A stretch of 60,705 nucleotides of DNA from Methanosarcina spelaei. GTDB taxonomy: Archaea > Halobacteriota > Methanosarcinia > Methanosarcinales > Methanosarcinaceae. Below, in pieces: positions 19,037-28,762 of the stretch. Positions within the stretch are counted from its first letter, which is position 1, and each line of letters begins with the position of its first letter. The notes under the pieces were generated by a model. The model was given only the letters and a program-made list of their open reading frames with translations. It was not told the origin of the DNA and made no database searches. The stretch covers positions 1 through 60,705 of the forward strand of contig NZ_LMVP01000445.1 of NCBI RefSeq assembly GCF_002287235.1, written 5' to 3'. The position numbers and the translations under genes are program-made.

Positions 19037-19669
19037 ATGGCTCAAGACGTAAAACCAACTCGGTCGGAGCTAATTGAGCTCAAGAAGAAAATCAAGCTCT
19101 CTGAAAGTGGGCACAAGCTCCTTAAGATGAAGAGAGATGGTCTTATTCTTGAGTTCTTTAAGATCCTTAACGAGGCAAGGAACGTCAGAACCGAACTGGA
19201 CGCTGCCTATCTAAATGCTGCCGAAAAAATCAATCTCGCTTCTGCTGTAAACGGAATGGTTGCAGTCAAGTCAACCGCCTTTACAGCAAAGGAATCTCCC
19301 GAAATCCAGCTTTCAGGGCATAATATCATGGGTGTTGTGGTGCCAAAAATCAGTTCTACAGGCGTCCGCAAATCTCTTATCGATAGAGGTTACGGTATTG
19401 TTGGGACAAATTCATATATTGATGAGTCTGCAGATGCCTATGAAGATCTGGTAGAAAAGATCATAACCGCCGCTGAGCTTGAAACAACAATGAAAAGGCT
19501 TCTTAATGAAATCGAGAAGACTAAGAGGCGTGTAAACGCTCTCGAATTCAAAGTTATTCCCGATCTCATTGCAACCATGAAGTACATTCGCTTTACCCTT
19601 GAGGAGATGGAAAGGGAGGGTACTTCCCGGCTGAAGAGAGTCAAGGAGAGAATGAAAAATCAAGCTTGA
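19037..19669 (+). CDS. ahaD: A1AO ATP synthase subunit D
   Basis: 210 residues. Long antiparallel coiled coil (V-PTRSELIELKKKIKLSESG at the start, N-A-L-E-F-K-V-I-P at the C-terminal side), the family signature of subunit D, the central rotor shaft homologous in role to gamma. ATG at 19037 is chosen. An in-frame GTG at 19028 overlaps the ahaB stop but adds only three residues. Confidence 0.93.
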   Translation: MAQDVKPTRSELIELKKKIKLSESGHKLLKMKRDGLILEFFKILNEARNVRTELDAAYLNAAEKINLASAVNGMVAVKSTAFTAKESPEIQLSGHNIMGVVVPKISSTGVRKSLIDRGYGIVGTNSYIDESADAYEDLVEKIITAAELETTMKRLLNEIEKTKRRVNALEFKVIPDLIATMKYIRFTLEEMEREGTSRLKRVKERMKNQA

Positions 19670-19675
19670 TTTAAA

Positions 19676-19840
19676 ATGGTAGCATGTGACGATCAACCGA
19701 ATCTGGTTGAAAGAGCAGTGTTTAAGTTAAGTGAACCCAAAAACCAGGCCCGCCTGTTGCAGGTGGCCTGGAAAATTTCCCTTCTTATGATGGTTTTGGG
19801 ATTCATCATTATGATAAGAACAATTTCTCCGTATATGTGA
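19676..19840 (+). CDS. ahaG: A1AO ATP synthase small subunit G (AhaG)
   Basis: A 54-codon frame beginning 6 nt after ahaD. It encodes a polar N-terminal half (MVACDDQPNLVERAVFKL...) and one membrane helix near the C-terminus (WKISLLMMVLGFIIMIRT). In Methanosarcina mazei the aha operon ends with a small gene ahaG, and position, size and membrane helix agree. It is too short for most gene finders. Its role in the complex is not established. A terminator hairpin follows directly. Confidence 0.8.
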   Translation: MVACDDQPNLVERAVFKLSEPKNQARLLQVAWKISLLMMVLGFIIMIRTISPYM

Positions 19841-19841
19841 T

Positions 19842-19883
19842 CTGAATTTCAGGATGATTCTGATCCTGAATTCAGCCACAATT
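19842..19883 (+). terminator. terminator of the aha operon
   Basis: CTGAATTTCAGGAT pairs with ATCCTGAATTCAG (one bulged T, 6-8-nt loop), followed by ATTTTTG. It starts one base after the ahaG stop. Confidence 0.7.
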
Positions 19884-20095
19884 TTTGCTTCTATCTGAAT
19901 TTTTCGATTCAGCATGTAATTTTATGCTTGTTTTTAAAAACGTGTTATTGTTTACTTTTGTCTTACTTGACTGAAATCTGTACTTTTCTATGCTTACAAT
20001 CTGTGTAGTTGAAGTTTGAATCAGTTTACGATACTGCCGGATACTTTTATTATTTAGAAAGCTATTTTAATGACAAAAATTAATCTCTATTTTAT

Positions 20096-22399
20096 ATGCA
20101 AAACGAAGCAAGGCTTCTCCATATTACCGGTATTGTCCAGGGAGTAGGTTTCCGCCCCTTTATATATCAGCTTGCAAAAGTCCATGGACTTTTCGGCTAC
20201 GTGAAAAACCTGGGAAATTATGTGGAAGTTCTTATAGAAGGAAATAAGGAAAGTCTTGATAAATTTGTTAAGGAACTTCCTGAAAAAAAGCCTCCACTAG
20301 CTAAAGTTAAGGAAATCAAAACAAAGAATGTTCATTTTTCCGGGTATTCTAAATTTATTATCGTGCCTAGCGAATCCGGAGTTTTTGAAAATTCCATAAT
20401 TCCTCCTGATACGGCTATTTGCGAACAGTGCAGGTCTGAGATTTTTGATCCTTCTTCCAGGTATTTCCACTATCCTTTTACAGTCTGCACAAACTGCGGA
20501 CCCAGATATACAACTGTCCGGACCCTTCCTTATGACCGGGAAAATACCACTATGGCAGATTTTCCTCTTTGCCCGGAATGTGAAATCGAATATACCGATC
20601 CTCTCAATCGAAGATATCATGCCCAGCCTGTCTGCTGCCCAAAGTGCGGGCCGGAGATCTGGCTTTCGGACTCCGAAGGAAATGTCCTGGTAAAAGGTTA
20701 TGAAGCAATTTCACACGCCTCGGATCTCCTTCAACAGGGCTCAATTCTTGCTGTAAAAGGATTTGGAGGGTTTCATATAGCTTGCAATGCGCGAGAGGAG
20801 GAGCCTGTAACGGAGCTCAGAAGACGGTTAAGGCGCCCGGAACAGCCTTTTGCGGTTATGGCAAAAAGCGCCGTCGTTGCTGAAACTTTTGCAAGACTTG
20901 ACGGCGGAGGTAGGGAATACTTAACTTCTCACCGCCGGCCTATTACTGTGCTTCCAAGGTCTAAGGCGTTCAACCTGGCAGAAGCGGTTACCCCTGGCCT
21001 GCATAATATCGGGGTTATGCTTCCCTATACAGGCACGCAGAATCTGCTTTTTGACTGCGTACCTGATGCAGTATACGTTATGACCTCGGCAAACCTTCCA
21101 GGAAGGCCCATGGTTGTCGAGAACAAAGAGGCTCTTGAGAAACTTAAGGAGATTGTTGATTGTTACCTGTTGCACAACCGGGTTATTGCAAACAGAAACG
21201 ACGATACTGTTATTCGGATTGTTAATGGAAGGGCAGCTTTTATCCGGCGTTCCAGAGGCTTTGTGCCTGAACCCGTAGAACTGCCTTTCGAACTCAAAGC
21301 TTCTATAGGAGTGGGGGCTGAAATGAATTCTACTGTTACTGTGGCAAAAGGAAAGCTTGCCTATATCTCTCAGTATATAGGAAATACCAGTCATGTGGAA
21401 ACATTCAGGTATCATTCCGAAGTTGTCAGGCACCTTATCCGACTTACTGGAATCGAGCCTCTTTACTGGGGTTGTGATCTGCATCCTGCATTTAATACAA
21501 CCCGGTTTGCGCTAGAGATGGGAGGGGAAAATACTCTTCAGGTTCAGCATCATCACGCACATATGTTAGCTCTTATGGCTGACAATTCCCTCCCCCTGGA
21601 TTCCCGAATTCTCGGAATCGCTCTTGACGGTGTAGGATATGGCAGTGACGGTACAGTCTGGGGAGGGGAACTCTTTGAATCCTCTTACTTCGGACACGAA
21701 CGTATCGGTCATTTACTGCCTCAGCCGATGCCAGGTGGAGATCTTGCCTCGAAGATACCTTCAAGAATGGTTTTAGGTATCCTTTTTGAAAAACTTGGAA
21801 GAGCAGAATTGGAAAAACTTCCTCTTGTTTTTCCTAAAGGGGCGATGGAATTTTCAACGGTGATGACACAGCTTGAAACTGGGGTAAATGTTATCCGAAG
21901 CAGCAGTACAGGACGAGTACTGGATGCAGCAGCTGCGTTGCTTGGAATTTGCGAGATGAGAACATATGACGGGGAACCATCAATGAAACTTGAATCTGCC
22001 GCAACGAAGAGTACTCATACCATAGATCTTCCGATAATCTTCAAGAAAGATATAAACTCTGGACTTCCTCTGCTTGACACTACTGAGCTTTTTCTGGGTG
22101 TTTATGAACTTTTAGGAAAGTATCCTCCTGCTGACCTTGCTTTTGCGGTTGAGGAGAGTTTTGCGAAAGGAATTTCAGAACTTGCCATCTCTCTTGCCAC
22201 AAAAAGGGGGCTTGAAAAGATAGGGTTGAGTGGAGGAGTTGCTTATAACGATCACATAACTTCGTGCATTGCAAGAGCTGTTACAGAAGCAGGTTTTGAA
22301 TTCCTGGCTCACCGTCAGGTTCCCTGTGGAGACGGATGTATTTCATTCGGGCAAGCACTTGCGGCAGGGTTAGGCACAAAATCTGAGAATAAGTTTTAA
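20096..22399 (+). CDS. hypF: [NiFe] hydrogenase maturation carbamoyltransferase HypF
   Basis: 767 residues. It makes the thiocarbamoyl group on HypE that becomes the cyanide ligands of [NiFe] hydrogenases. Domains in order: acylphosphatase (1-90, GIVQGVGFRPF), two C4 zinc fingers (CEQC...CTNC and CPEC...CPKC, about 105-185), a YrdC-like domain (about 195-385), and a Kae1-like carbamoyltransferase domain (about 395-767) with HHHAHM, LALDGVGYG and GLSGGVAYND. Full family length. Other hyp genes are not adjacent. ATG at 20096 has no strong ribosome binding site. Separated from the aha operon by a terminator. Confidence 0.96.
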   Translation: MQNEARLLHITGIVQGVGFRPFIYQLAKVHGLFGYVKNLGNYVEVLIEGNKESLDKFVKELPEKKPPLAKVKEIKTKNVHFSGYSKFIIVPSESGVFENSIIPPDTAICEQCRSEIFDPSSRYFHYPFTVCTNCGPRYTTVRTLPYDRENTTMADFPLCPECEIEYTDPLNRRYHAQPVCCPKCGPEIWLSDSEGNVLVKGYEAISHASDLLQQGSILAVKGFGGFHIACNAREEEPVTELRRRLRRPEQPFAVMAKSAVVAETFARLDGGGREYLTSHRRPITVLPRSKAFNLAEAVTPGLHNIGVMLPYTGTQNLLFDCVPDAVYVMTSANLPGRPMVVENKEALEKLKEIVDCYLLHNRVIANRNDDTVIRIVNGRAAFIRRSRGFVPEPVELPFELKASIGVGAEMNSTVTVAKGKLAYISQYIGNTSHVETFRYHSEVVRHLIRLTGIEPLYWGCDLHPAFNTTRFALEMGGENTLQVQHHHAHMLALMADNSLPLDSRILGIALDGVGYGSDGTVWGGELFESSYFGHERIGHLLPQPMPGGDLASKIPSRMVLGILFEKLGRAELEKLPLVFPKGAMEFSTVMTQLETGVNVIRSSSTGRVLDAAAALLGICEMRTYDGEPSMKLESAATKSTHTIDLPIIFKKDINSGLPLLDTTELFLGVYELLGKYPPADLAFAVEESFAKGISELAISLATKRGLEKIGLSGGVAYNDHITSCIARAVTEAGFEFLAHRQVPCGDGCISFGQALAAGLGTKSENKF

Positions 22400-22494
22400 A
22401 AACTTTCCTGTCAGGTTGATGCTCAATTTTTTAGTATGTACGTTTATATCTTACCTTACAAGTTTAGATTTAGAAATACTTCACTATTCCCACA

Positions 22495-22522
22495 CTTGTT
22501 TTTGTTTTTTTTTCATTTTTTG
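22495..22522 (+). terminator. oligo-T terminator after hypF
   Basis: Runs of T (TTTTTG, then nine T, then six T) begin about 95 nt beyond the hypF stop. Archaeal RNA polymerase terminates at such oligo-T stretches without needing a hairpin. Confidence 0.5.
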
Positions 22523-22590
22523 AATATTTATATTACTATTGTACTGAAATTTGATTAGAAAGACTGAAATACAAAATTAAATAAATGATA

Positions 22591-22630
22591 CATACTTAGA
22601 TAGAAAAGGGTATACTTAGATAGAAAAGGG
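22591..22630 (+). repeat. duplicated 20-bp leader segment of the first DUF1699 gene
   Basis: ATACTTAGATAGAAAAGGG occurs twice in tandem (22591-22610 and 22611-22630). The second copy runs into the GGGGG ribosome binding site of the gene at 22638. Confidence 0.85.
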
Positions 22631-22637
22631 GGCATAA

Positions 22638-23093
22638 ATGGGGCTAGGTAGTGTACGTATCAGAGTCGTAACAAGTAGGGATGAGATTTCCGGCATGGGG
22701 GCAGAGGAAAAGGCAGTACACCTTGCTTTTAGACCTTCGGACCGAGATCTTTTTAGTCTGGTCAAGACATGTCCTGGGATTGAACTACTCCAGCTTCCCG
22801 CATCTTCCTATGAAGGGCTCTCCAAATTTATCAGGATGTATCTCGCTTCTTCAGGTATTCATCTGGTAAAAGGGGATGTCAGCGGGCACTGGCATGATCT
22901 TAACAATTACTTTGTGATACCCGCTTATGTGCTTGAAAAAATAAACGAACTGAAAGTCCAGGGAAGAACAGATGAAGAAATAATAGGTGAGATTACACAT
23001 ATAAGAAAAATTAGCCCTGATATGATTCTTCACTTACTTCACAGTTCTTTTCTGACGTCAAGCCCTGAGCGGCCGCGAATGAACAAAATTTAA
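22638..23093 (+). CDS. DUF1699-type protein, copy A
   Basis: 151 residues, paralogous to the gene at 25476-25883. Shared blocks: RIRVVTSRDE, the VHLAFRPSDRD block, FSLVKTCPGIELLQLP, GDVSGHW.DLN.Y and a C-terminal helix pair (LEKINELKVQGRTDEEI). I take it as DUF1699, a family of small conserved methanogen proteins of unknown function; the assignment is from memory. The ending (ELKVQGRTDEEIIGEI) resembles a degenerate helix-turn-helix, so a regulatory role is possible. Convergent with the coiled-coil gene 31 bp away. Confidence 0.65.
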   Translation: MGLGSVRIRVVTSRDEISGMGAEEKAVHLAFRPSDRDLFSLVKTCPGIELLQLPASSYEGLSKFIRMYLASSGIHLVKGDVSGHWHDLNNYFVIPAYVLEKINELKVQGRTDEEIIGEITHIRKISPDMILHLLHSSFLTSSPERPRMNKI

Positions 23094-23124
23094 CTAAAAA
23101 ATTCCGGCTTTTCTTCAGGAGAAT

Positions 23125-24303
23125 TTACAGACGCTTCCACCATTTTTTTGAGGCTTTCTGTTCTTCTATCTGCCTTAACCCCTCGGATGCCAGTTTGTGC
23201 TGCATTTTATATTTCCGGTTTTCCTCACTAACCCTGGAAAATGCTTCCTCTTTACTTGCAAGGGTTCCTTTTAACTGTTTTATAAACTCTTCTTTTTCTC
23301 TAAGCTGAACTGCCAGTTTTTCTTCCCCTTCAAAAGCAGAGAGCTGCTTCTCAAGTTTTTTTACTATTTCTTCGGCTGTAGCAAGCATAGTTTCCATAGT
23401 GTTTATTTTTCTTTCTTTCAAGGAAAGCTTCTCTTCAATTTTCCTCATCTCCCCAGTCCTTGTAATAACCTCTTCAGCCAGGGTCTTAAGGTCTTTATCT
23501 TTTACGGAAACACTTTTCTCAAGCTTTTCGATCTCTTTTTCTTTTGTTGAAATTTTTTCGGCAAGAGTTTTTCCGTTTTCCGTTTCCTCCAGGAGTTTCT
23601 CAGTAAGACTCTCAATCTCATCTTCTTTTTCTATGAGTCTGGACTCAAGGCGTTGGGCTTCTTCACTTTTTTTCGTAAATTTTTCCTGAAGTGCTTGGAG
23701 TTCCGAATCCTTCTCAAGAAGAAGTTTTTCTCGTACTTCAAGTTCTGTTCTCAGCTTGCCGACTTCTTTTTCCCAGTCTGCGGTCTGTTGGTCAAATTCT
23801 TTTATCTTCTGGATTTCCTCAAGTTCAGCTTCCAGGCTTCTCATTTCTATCGACTTGCTATCTGGATTATTTTCATAAGTACACAGCTCTTTTTCTTCGG
23901 AGCGGAGCTCGATCTGCCCCCTGGTGTTTTCACAAATCTCAGCCCAGGCAAGGATGGAAGCTATAGGAGTAACTCTCTTAAATACGGGATCGCCTTTCCT
24001 GCAGCCATAAACCTTGCTGGCAATATAACCTTCCAGGGTATCGAGGCCAAGATTAGGGTCTCCCAACTTCGAGTTTGTCGCATTTCCTTTCTTTACTTTT
24101 CCATTGTTTTCCTTTATACAATTGACAGCTTCGGTAAAGATTTCCCAGGGAAGAAATGGTTCTTTTTTCAGGTTGTCAACATAGACTCCATCCGTTTCGG
24201 CTCGAGCTTCAAAAAACTGTTTCCCGCTCATCAGCGGAATCTTTGACGGATTTCCTTTTTTATCAAACTGACTCTTTATTTTTGAGATAACGGGATCTTC
24301 CAT
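23125..24303 (-). CDS. coiled-coil protein of unknown function
   Basis: 392 residues from the preferred ATG at 24303 (GAGG 7 nt upstream); a longer reading from 24345 adds 14 unconvincing residues. Residues 1-150 form a compact domain with Trp/Tyr/Cys positions (LPWEIFTEAVNCIKE, GYIASKVYGCRKGDPV, SILAWAEICE). Residues about 165-385 are almost continuous coiled coil (EKEIEKLEKSVSVKDKD...). It ends ASKKWWKRL. No membrane segment. It may be a structural or scaffolding protein; I do not recognise the N-terminal domain. Confidence 0.7.
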   Translation of the reverse strand: MEDPVISKIKSQFDKKGNPSKIPLMSGKQFFEARAETDGVYVDNLKKEPFLPWEIFTEAVNCIKENNGKVKKGNATNSKLGDPNLGLDTLEGYIASKVYGCRKGDPVFKRVTPIASILAWAEICENTRGQIELRSEEKELCTYENNPDSKSIEMRSLEAELEEIQKIKEFDQQTADWEKEVGKLRTELEVREKLLLEKDSELQALQEKFTKKSEEAQRLESRLIEKEDEIESLTEKLLEETENGKTLAEKISTKEKEIEKLEKSVSVKDKDLKTLAEEVITRTGEMRKIEEKLSLKERKINTMETMLATAEEIVKKLEKQLSAFEGEEKLAVQLREKEEFIKQLKGTLASKEEAFSRVSEENRKYKMQHKLASEGLRQIEEQKASKKWWKRL

Positions 24304-25442
24304 GCATGAGCCTCTTAAAAGTAATATTGAAGGTATATTAAGCATGACATTTTATAAAAGTTGTGTGATTTTCGATATTTCTTAAAGCTAATAATGCCTT
24401 TTTGAAAAGAATAAGTCTGGCTTTCTTCAGAATAAAATTGCCTTAAATAGGTAAGATCAAAGTAAGTTCTATCCTTTAAAATAAGTAAGTTCTATCCTTT
24501 AAAATAAGTAAGTTCTATCCTTTAAAATGTATAGCTTCCTTATAATTTCGGGCTTTTAAATCTTTGAAACTGTTGAGACGATTTATGTCAGTTGGGATAC
24601 AATTTGTCTCTGTTATCATACTAAGTAACTGTCACAAAACAGATTAGGCAAACTTTTCATAAAGTTAATTTTTAATTGGTGATAATGATCTTGAAAATCA
24701 AGGCATCCAATCGAAACTTATGTATAGTTTGTTCTGTGACGACTCCTAAGGTGATTTTGTATTCTTCTTTTTACTGCATTGGAAGAATGTCTTTTTGTTT
24801 TTTAATTTCTCTAAGTTGCGGCTTCTTTTATATCTGGTGTCATGATATTTCCTCCATTCAACTGTAAGTAGTACGTCTGGATCTTCGTTTTTCCAGTATG
24901 TAATTTCGACATAGATCCATTAAGTTTGAATATTTAATAGATTAAAATTAAGGATTTTTCAGAAATGAAGAGTTAATTATGAAATCAAAGTACAGGTTAG
25001 TAATTAAAGAAGCCTGTAATTAAAGAAGCCTGTAATTAAAGAAGCCTGTAATTATGCTGAAATTTTAATCTTTTATATGCTCTTCTGATCATAAAAAATA
25101 AAATATCCTCTACTATATTGAATTTTGTTAATTTTTTCACAATGTCTGGAAATTTATTGTCTTCTGTTCCAGTGTCTTCACTCTTAAAATTGCCCTAACC
25201 TGACAAAAATGAAATTATCTCAAACAAAATTCTGCGTTTTTCTATGGATTTTGTTCTTGACACGGCTGCAAAATTTCTCAAGTACTTCTTTAAATTTTCC
25301 TAAAAAAACTGTTCTACATATTGATTTTTGTTATTTAGATGAGATTCTTACAAAAATAACTGAAAAAATGTAAATTTAAATTCTTTTTAAATGATTCAGG
25401 TAATTATAGAAAAATATTTAATGAAGAATTTTTTACTATCAC
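24304..25442. other. gene-free stretch with two tandem repeats
   Basis: It holds AGTAAGTTCTATCCTTTAAA x3 with a 23-bp period (24461-24528) and TAATTAAAGAAGCCTG x3.4 with a 16-bp period (25001-25054). The only longer open frame (24676-24867) lacks a ribosome binding site and a coding-like composition. Otherwise AT-rich, presumably with the promoters of the flanking divergent genes. Confidence 0.6.
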
Positions 25443-25475
25443 ATGAAAAAAATAGATACATCTGGAGGTTCAACT

Positions 25476-25883
25476 TTGAAAATAAGGGTTGTGAGTTCAA
25501 GAGAAGAAATCTTCACACTGAATCCAAATGAGAGAATAGTGCATCTGGCTTTTAGGCCTTCAAACAAGGATATTTTTTCACTGGTTGAGAACTGTCCTAA
25601 GATTGAGGTTATACAGCTTCCGAAATCTTACAGGCGTACTGTCTCAAAATCCATAGAAATGTTTCTTGAAATGCAGCGTATCCAGCTCATCGAGGGCGAT
25701 GTCTGGGGCCACAGGAAGGACATAAACGAGTATTACCGTATTCCTTCATCAATAATTGAAGAAATAAGAGAGCTGAAAATTGAAGGTAAATCCACTGAAG
25801 CCATTGAGGAAAAGGTTTCAAGGGAAAGCAAACTTAACCCTGAGATGGTTGCTTACATCCTTAGAAAGGATGTTACGGCCTGA
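25476..25883 (+). CDS. DUF1699-type protein, copy B (probable TTG start)
   Basis: 135 residues from TTG at 25476, which sits 6 nt after a perfect GGAGGT (25464-25469). An in-frame ATG at 25443 would add 11 residues but has no ribosome binding site and would place GGAGGT inside the gene. From the TTG on the protein aligns with copy A: KIRVVSSREE, VHLAFRPSNKD, FSLVENCPKIEVIQLP, GDVWGHRKDINEYYRIP and a C-terminal KIEGKSTEAIEEKV helix pair. Function unknown. Confidence 0.65.
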   Translation: MKIRVVSSREEIFTLNPNERIVHLAFRPSNKDIFSLVENCPKIEVIQLPKSYRRTVSKSIEMFLEMQRIQLIEGDVWGHRKDINEYYRIPSSIIEEIRELKIEGKSTEAIEEKVSRESKLNPEMVAYILRKDVTA

Positions 25884-26167
25884 GAGGTTGAAGCAGTAGC
25901 TTTAACTTCTCCTTACTCCTTTCTTTTTTCTATTGTTCTATGTTTTATCCTTTTATGGCTCATTATTTCTTCGAAATCTGCTCTCTTTAAAATTTGAGTC
26001 TTTTATTATTGTGATCTTTCCAACTTTTTTACGTTATTAACCTTTTAAATATTATTATTCCATAACTTTTAATACTTATAAAATTTTATTTTCTTCTTAT
26101 TTATTACACTCTTCTATTTTCTCTGACAACGCTTTCGAATCTTTTGTAGAACTTAATAGTATAACTT
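25884..26167. other. AT-rich 3' flank of DUF1699 copy B
   Basis: T-rich sequence (TCTTTTTTCT near 25922) after the stop codon probably terminates the transcript. I see no gene. Confidence 0.4.
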
Positions 26168-26353
26168 CATTGGTCATCGGTTAAGGAAAAATCGTTATCA
26201 ATTGCATTGATTTTCATAAAATTTGTTAAATTATTCATCAAATGCAAAACTGGAATCTGATATCGATTTCAATTTAAACACTAAACATTTGGGTTTGAGT
26301 TTTTCCGTCGAAATCGAGATCAGCAGCTCAAAATCCTTAACCGAATACAAATG
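26168..26353 (+). mobile_element. MITE copy 2 (186 bp)
   Basis: Nearly identical to 4191-4375 and in the same orientation. It starts CATTGGTCATCGG and ends ACAAATG. The flanking 10-bp direct repeat AGTATAACTT (26158-26167 and 26354-26363) is an exact target duplication unrelated in sequence to the other two. Confidence 0.9.
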
Positions 26354-26400
26354 AGTATAACTTAAATTAAATTGAAAAAAAACGCTTTCTGCTAAAACTT

Positions 26401-26528
26401 GATCAGGTAGAGGTAGAGCCTGACAGTAAATCTTTTAAAACTAATCAGGTTGGGGTAGAGTCTGACATTGAATCTTCTAATATTTCATTAGATAGGGGTA
26501 TAGTCTGACACTGGATCTTCTAAAGTTT
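26401..26528. repeat. 42-43-bp degenerate tandem repeat over the 3' end of a glycosyltransferase gene
   Basis: Three diverged units, aligned on TGACA at 26421, 26463 and 26506, share TAG-GG-TA-AGTCTGACA and a TCTT block. The minus-strand glycosyltransferase gene stops inside the third unit (TAA complement at 26488-26490), so the repeat spans the end of the gene. Confidence 0.6.
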
Positions 26529-27708
26529 CATCAGATTGGAATAAGTTCTCAACTTTTTGCAATATTGAAATATACTTATTTTCTATGTTTTCCCACGAGT
26601 AATTTTGCAAAACAAACTCCGTCCCGTTTTTACCCATAGCATTCCTCATTTCATCCCTTTCCAGGAGAAGATCCAGGCATGCCTTAAACTCCTCATAGTT
26701 TTCATAGTACAGGCCGGCATTACCTCTGATACACTGACCCTTTAACACATCACACTTTCCATTTACAAGTACAGGAGTTTTACAGAGCCAGGACTCCAGC
26801 AGAACCATGGACAAACTTTCATACTTTGAGGGCATTACTAATAGTTTTGCCGCTTTAAGCCCGTCAAACTTGTCCTGCTCAGGAACAAAACCTAAAGAAA
26901 GAATCTCAGGACTTTGAGGGATCTTCATAGTCTGTTTTCCAAGTAAAACGAGTTTTACAGAAGACGGCTTTTCCTCTTTATACCGAAGGAAATACTCGAA
27001 TAGCTCATGACAACCTTTGGATTCGTCAACTCTTCCGACAAAGATAATGAAATTATCCAGATTATATTTCCGGGCAAACAAAGCTGCATTAGTTCTATAA
27101 GGAATATCTATACCTACACCCACAACATCAGAAGGTATATTCGAAACCTTGAATTTTGAGGTGACAAAACTTTTCTCTTCTTCCGTATTAAAAATAAACC
27201 GCCTGGGGTATTTGAAGAGTGAATCGAATATCGACAAATAGATGGGAGGTTCATCATGTGCCGTAGGAACAAGCAGAGCTTTTTCTTTTACCTGTGGAAG
27301 GCCGAAGAAGGTAGTACAGTAAAGATAGGTAAAAAAGATAAAACAAGTATAATCATCTTTAGCATTTTTTATATAATTTAAAAGATGTGTTGAGTAAGGG
27401 CCCTGCATTTTCATCCATTTAACTTCGTCTTCGTAGTCTGGATTATTTCCAAAAATTTTCTCAGAGAATTTATTAAATGCCGGTAAGTCTCTTTCATAAT
27501 CAACCCGAAATCTCCTGACCCGCACTCCATTCAAGGTTTCAACCCCTGCAGGGTATTCATTCCTCCAGGTTATGTAATCTACTGCACAGGTAGTTAACAC
27601 TTCTACCTTACAGTATTTTGATAAATGTTCTGCTAAGAGCCTGCAGTGGAATTCGGCACCTCCATTAACTTCAAGGCCGTAACGCTGGACAACTAAGGCG
27701 ATTTTCAC
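26488..27708 (-). CDS. GT4-type glycosyltransferase
   Basis: 406 residues. GT-B fold enzyme expected to transfer a sugar from a nucleotide donor to a growing surface glycan on the cytoplasmic face. N-terminal MKIALVVQRYGLEVNGGAE carries the acceptor-side GGAE loop; the donor half has FVGRVDESKGC and the E-x7-E motif ESLSMVLLE. Starts with GTG, overlapping the stop of the upstream gene by 4 nt (GTGA). It is closely related to the glycosyltransferase at 28763. The last ~15 residues lie in a tandem repeat and are probably dispensable. Confidence 0.85.
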   Translation of the reverse strand: MKIALVVQRYGLEVNGGAEFHCRLLAEHLSKYCKVEVLTTCAVDYITWRNEYPAGVETLNGVRVRRFRVDYERDLPAFNKFSEKIFGNNPDYEDEVKWMKMQGPYSTHLLNYIKNAKDDYTCFIFFTYLYCTTFFGLPQVKEKALLVPTAHDEPPIYLSIFDSLFKYPRRFIFNTEEEKSFVTSKFKVSNIPSDVVGVGIDIPYRTNAALFARKYNLDNFIIFVGRVDESKGCHELFEYFLRYKEEKPSSVKLVLLGKQTMKIPQSPEILSLGFVPEQDKFDGLKAAKLLVMPSKYESLSMVLLESWLCKTPVLVNGKCDVLKGQCIRGNAGLYYENYEEFKACLDLLLERDEMRNAMGKNGTEFVLQNYSWENIENKYISILQKVENLFQSDETLEDPVSDYTPI

Positions 27709-28760
27709 TCTATCACCTTTTGAATGTATTCTTTTAGTAAATTTTCCATGGTAGGTCTTTCAAAGTGTTTTAGTCTTTCTCTCTGTTTCCGGATAATTCT
27801 TTTTCTGAAAACTTCATCCTTTACTACAAGATTAATCATCTCTGCAATCTCATCACTGTTAAATTTATTAATCAGTATTCCCGAATCTCCAAGAGTATCC
27901 GGGATTGCAGTACAATTATAAGCGAGAATGGGAGTATCAAAATACATACTTTCAACAAGCGGGACGCAAAAGGTTTCCCACTCACTCATGCACAGGAACA
28001 CATCAGCCAGTTTATAGTAAGAAATCAGGTCATCCATCGAGACTTTCCCAGGAACATAAACATCTTTTAGCTTTAGCTTTCTAATTATCTCCTGCAGTTG
28101 ATCAAGATAACTTTCGCAACCTTCGAAATTACCTATCAAAAACAAACGCGATTTTGGATTTATAAGCTTATAATATGAGAAAATTTTAAGAATGAGATGC
28201 TGGTTCTTTTGAGGGATAACCCTTCCAACAAAAAGAAGATTCACATAATCATCGTCAAAATTCGACAAGATACTTTCATTCGGATTTTTATTGTAAACAT
28301 TAAGGTCCAGTAAAAGTGGAAAAATTTCAGTGTTTTTAAACCCCAGGTTATTTAGCTCTAGCTGGGTATATCGAGAATTTGCCAGTGCCAGGTTTGTTAT
28401 CTCTGGATATGAATTGAGCTCCTCTCTTCCCCGTACCAGTAAGTACTGAATGTAATCGTTGATTCCATAAAGGTATTTTTCAGGAGTAATTCCGTGAAAC
28501 CTTATTATTTTCTTATCTGGCAATTTTCTTACATAATTAGAGACATCGGAGCCTATTGAGAAGTGAAATATTAACACGTTGTCTTTTGAAGAGACTTTAT
28601 CATATTCAAGATATTTTTTTGCATCCATTCCAGGGTGTATATTTTCAGCATATATCTGTGAGTCATAACCCCATTTTCTAAGGGTCTTATTAATCTCAAT
28701 AACCTCATTGCCTATTGCGTCACCAGGACTAAAGGTTGGCAATATTTGATGAATTTCCAT
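27705..28760 (-). CDS. GT4-type glycosyltransferase
   Basis: 351 residues. Donor-site blocks LLFVGRVIPQKNQHL and the E-x7-E motif ETFCVPLVE identify a GT-B family 4 enzyme. The N-terminus (MEIHQILPTFSPGDAIGNE) is the type seen in surface-polysaccharide clusters. Start taken at ATG 28760, 2 nt after the stop of the upstream gene; a TTG two codons earlier overlaps that stop. Central gene of three translationally coupled glycosyltransferases. Confidence 0.85.
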   Translation of the reverse strand: MEIHQILPTFSPGDAIGNEVIEINKTLRKWGYDSQIYAENIHPGMDAKKYLEYDKVSSKDNVLIFHFSIGSDVSNYVRKLPDKKIIRFHGITPEKYLYGINDYIQYLLVRGREELNSYPEITNLALANSRYTQLELNNLGFKNTEIFPLLLDLNVYNKNPNESILSNFDDDYVNLLFVGRVIPQKNQHLILKIFSYYKLINPKSRLFLIGNFEGCESYLDQLQEIIRKLKLKDVYVPGKVSMDDLISYYKLADVFLCMSEWETFCVPLVESMYFDTPILAYNCTAIPDTLGDSGILINKFNSDEIAEMINLVVKDEVFRKRIIRKQRERLKHFERPTMENLLKEYIQKVIE

Positions 28761-28762
28761 AC

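Noticed and set aside
24676-24867. 63-codon frame between the DUF1699 genes
   Set aside because: No ribosome binding site, Cys/Phe-rich random composition, AT-rich context.
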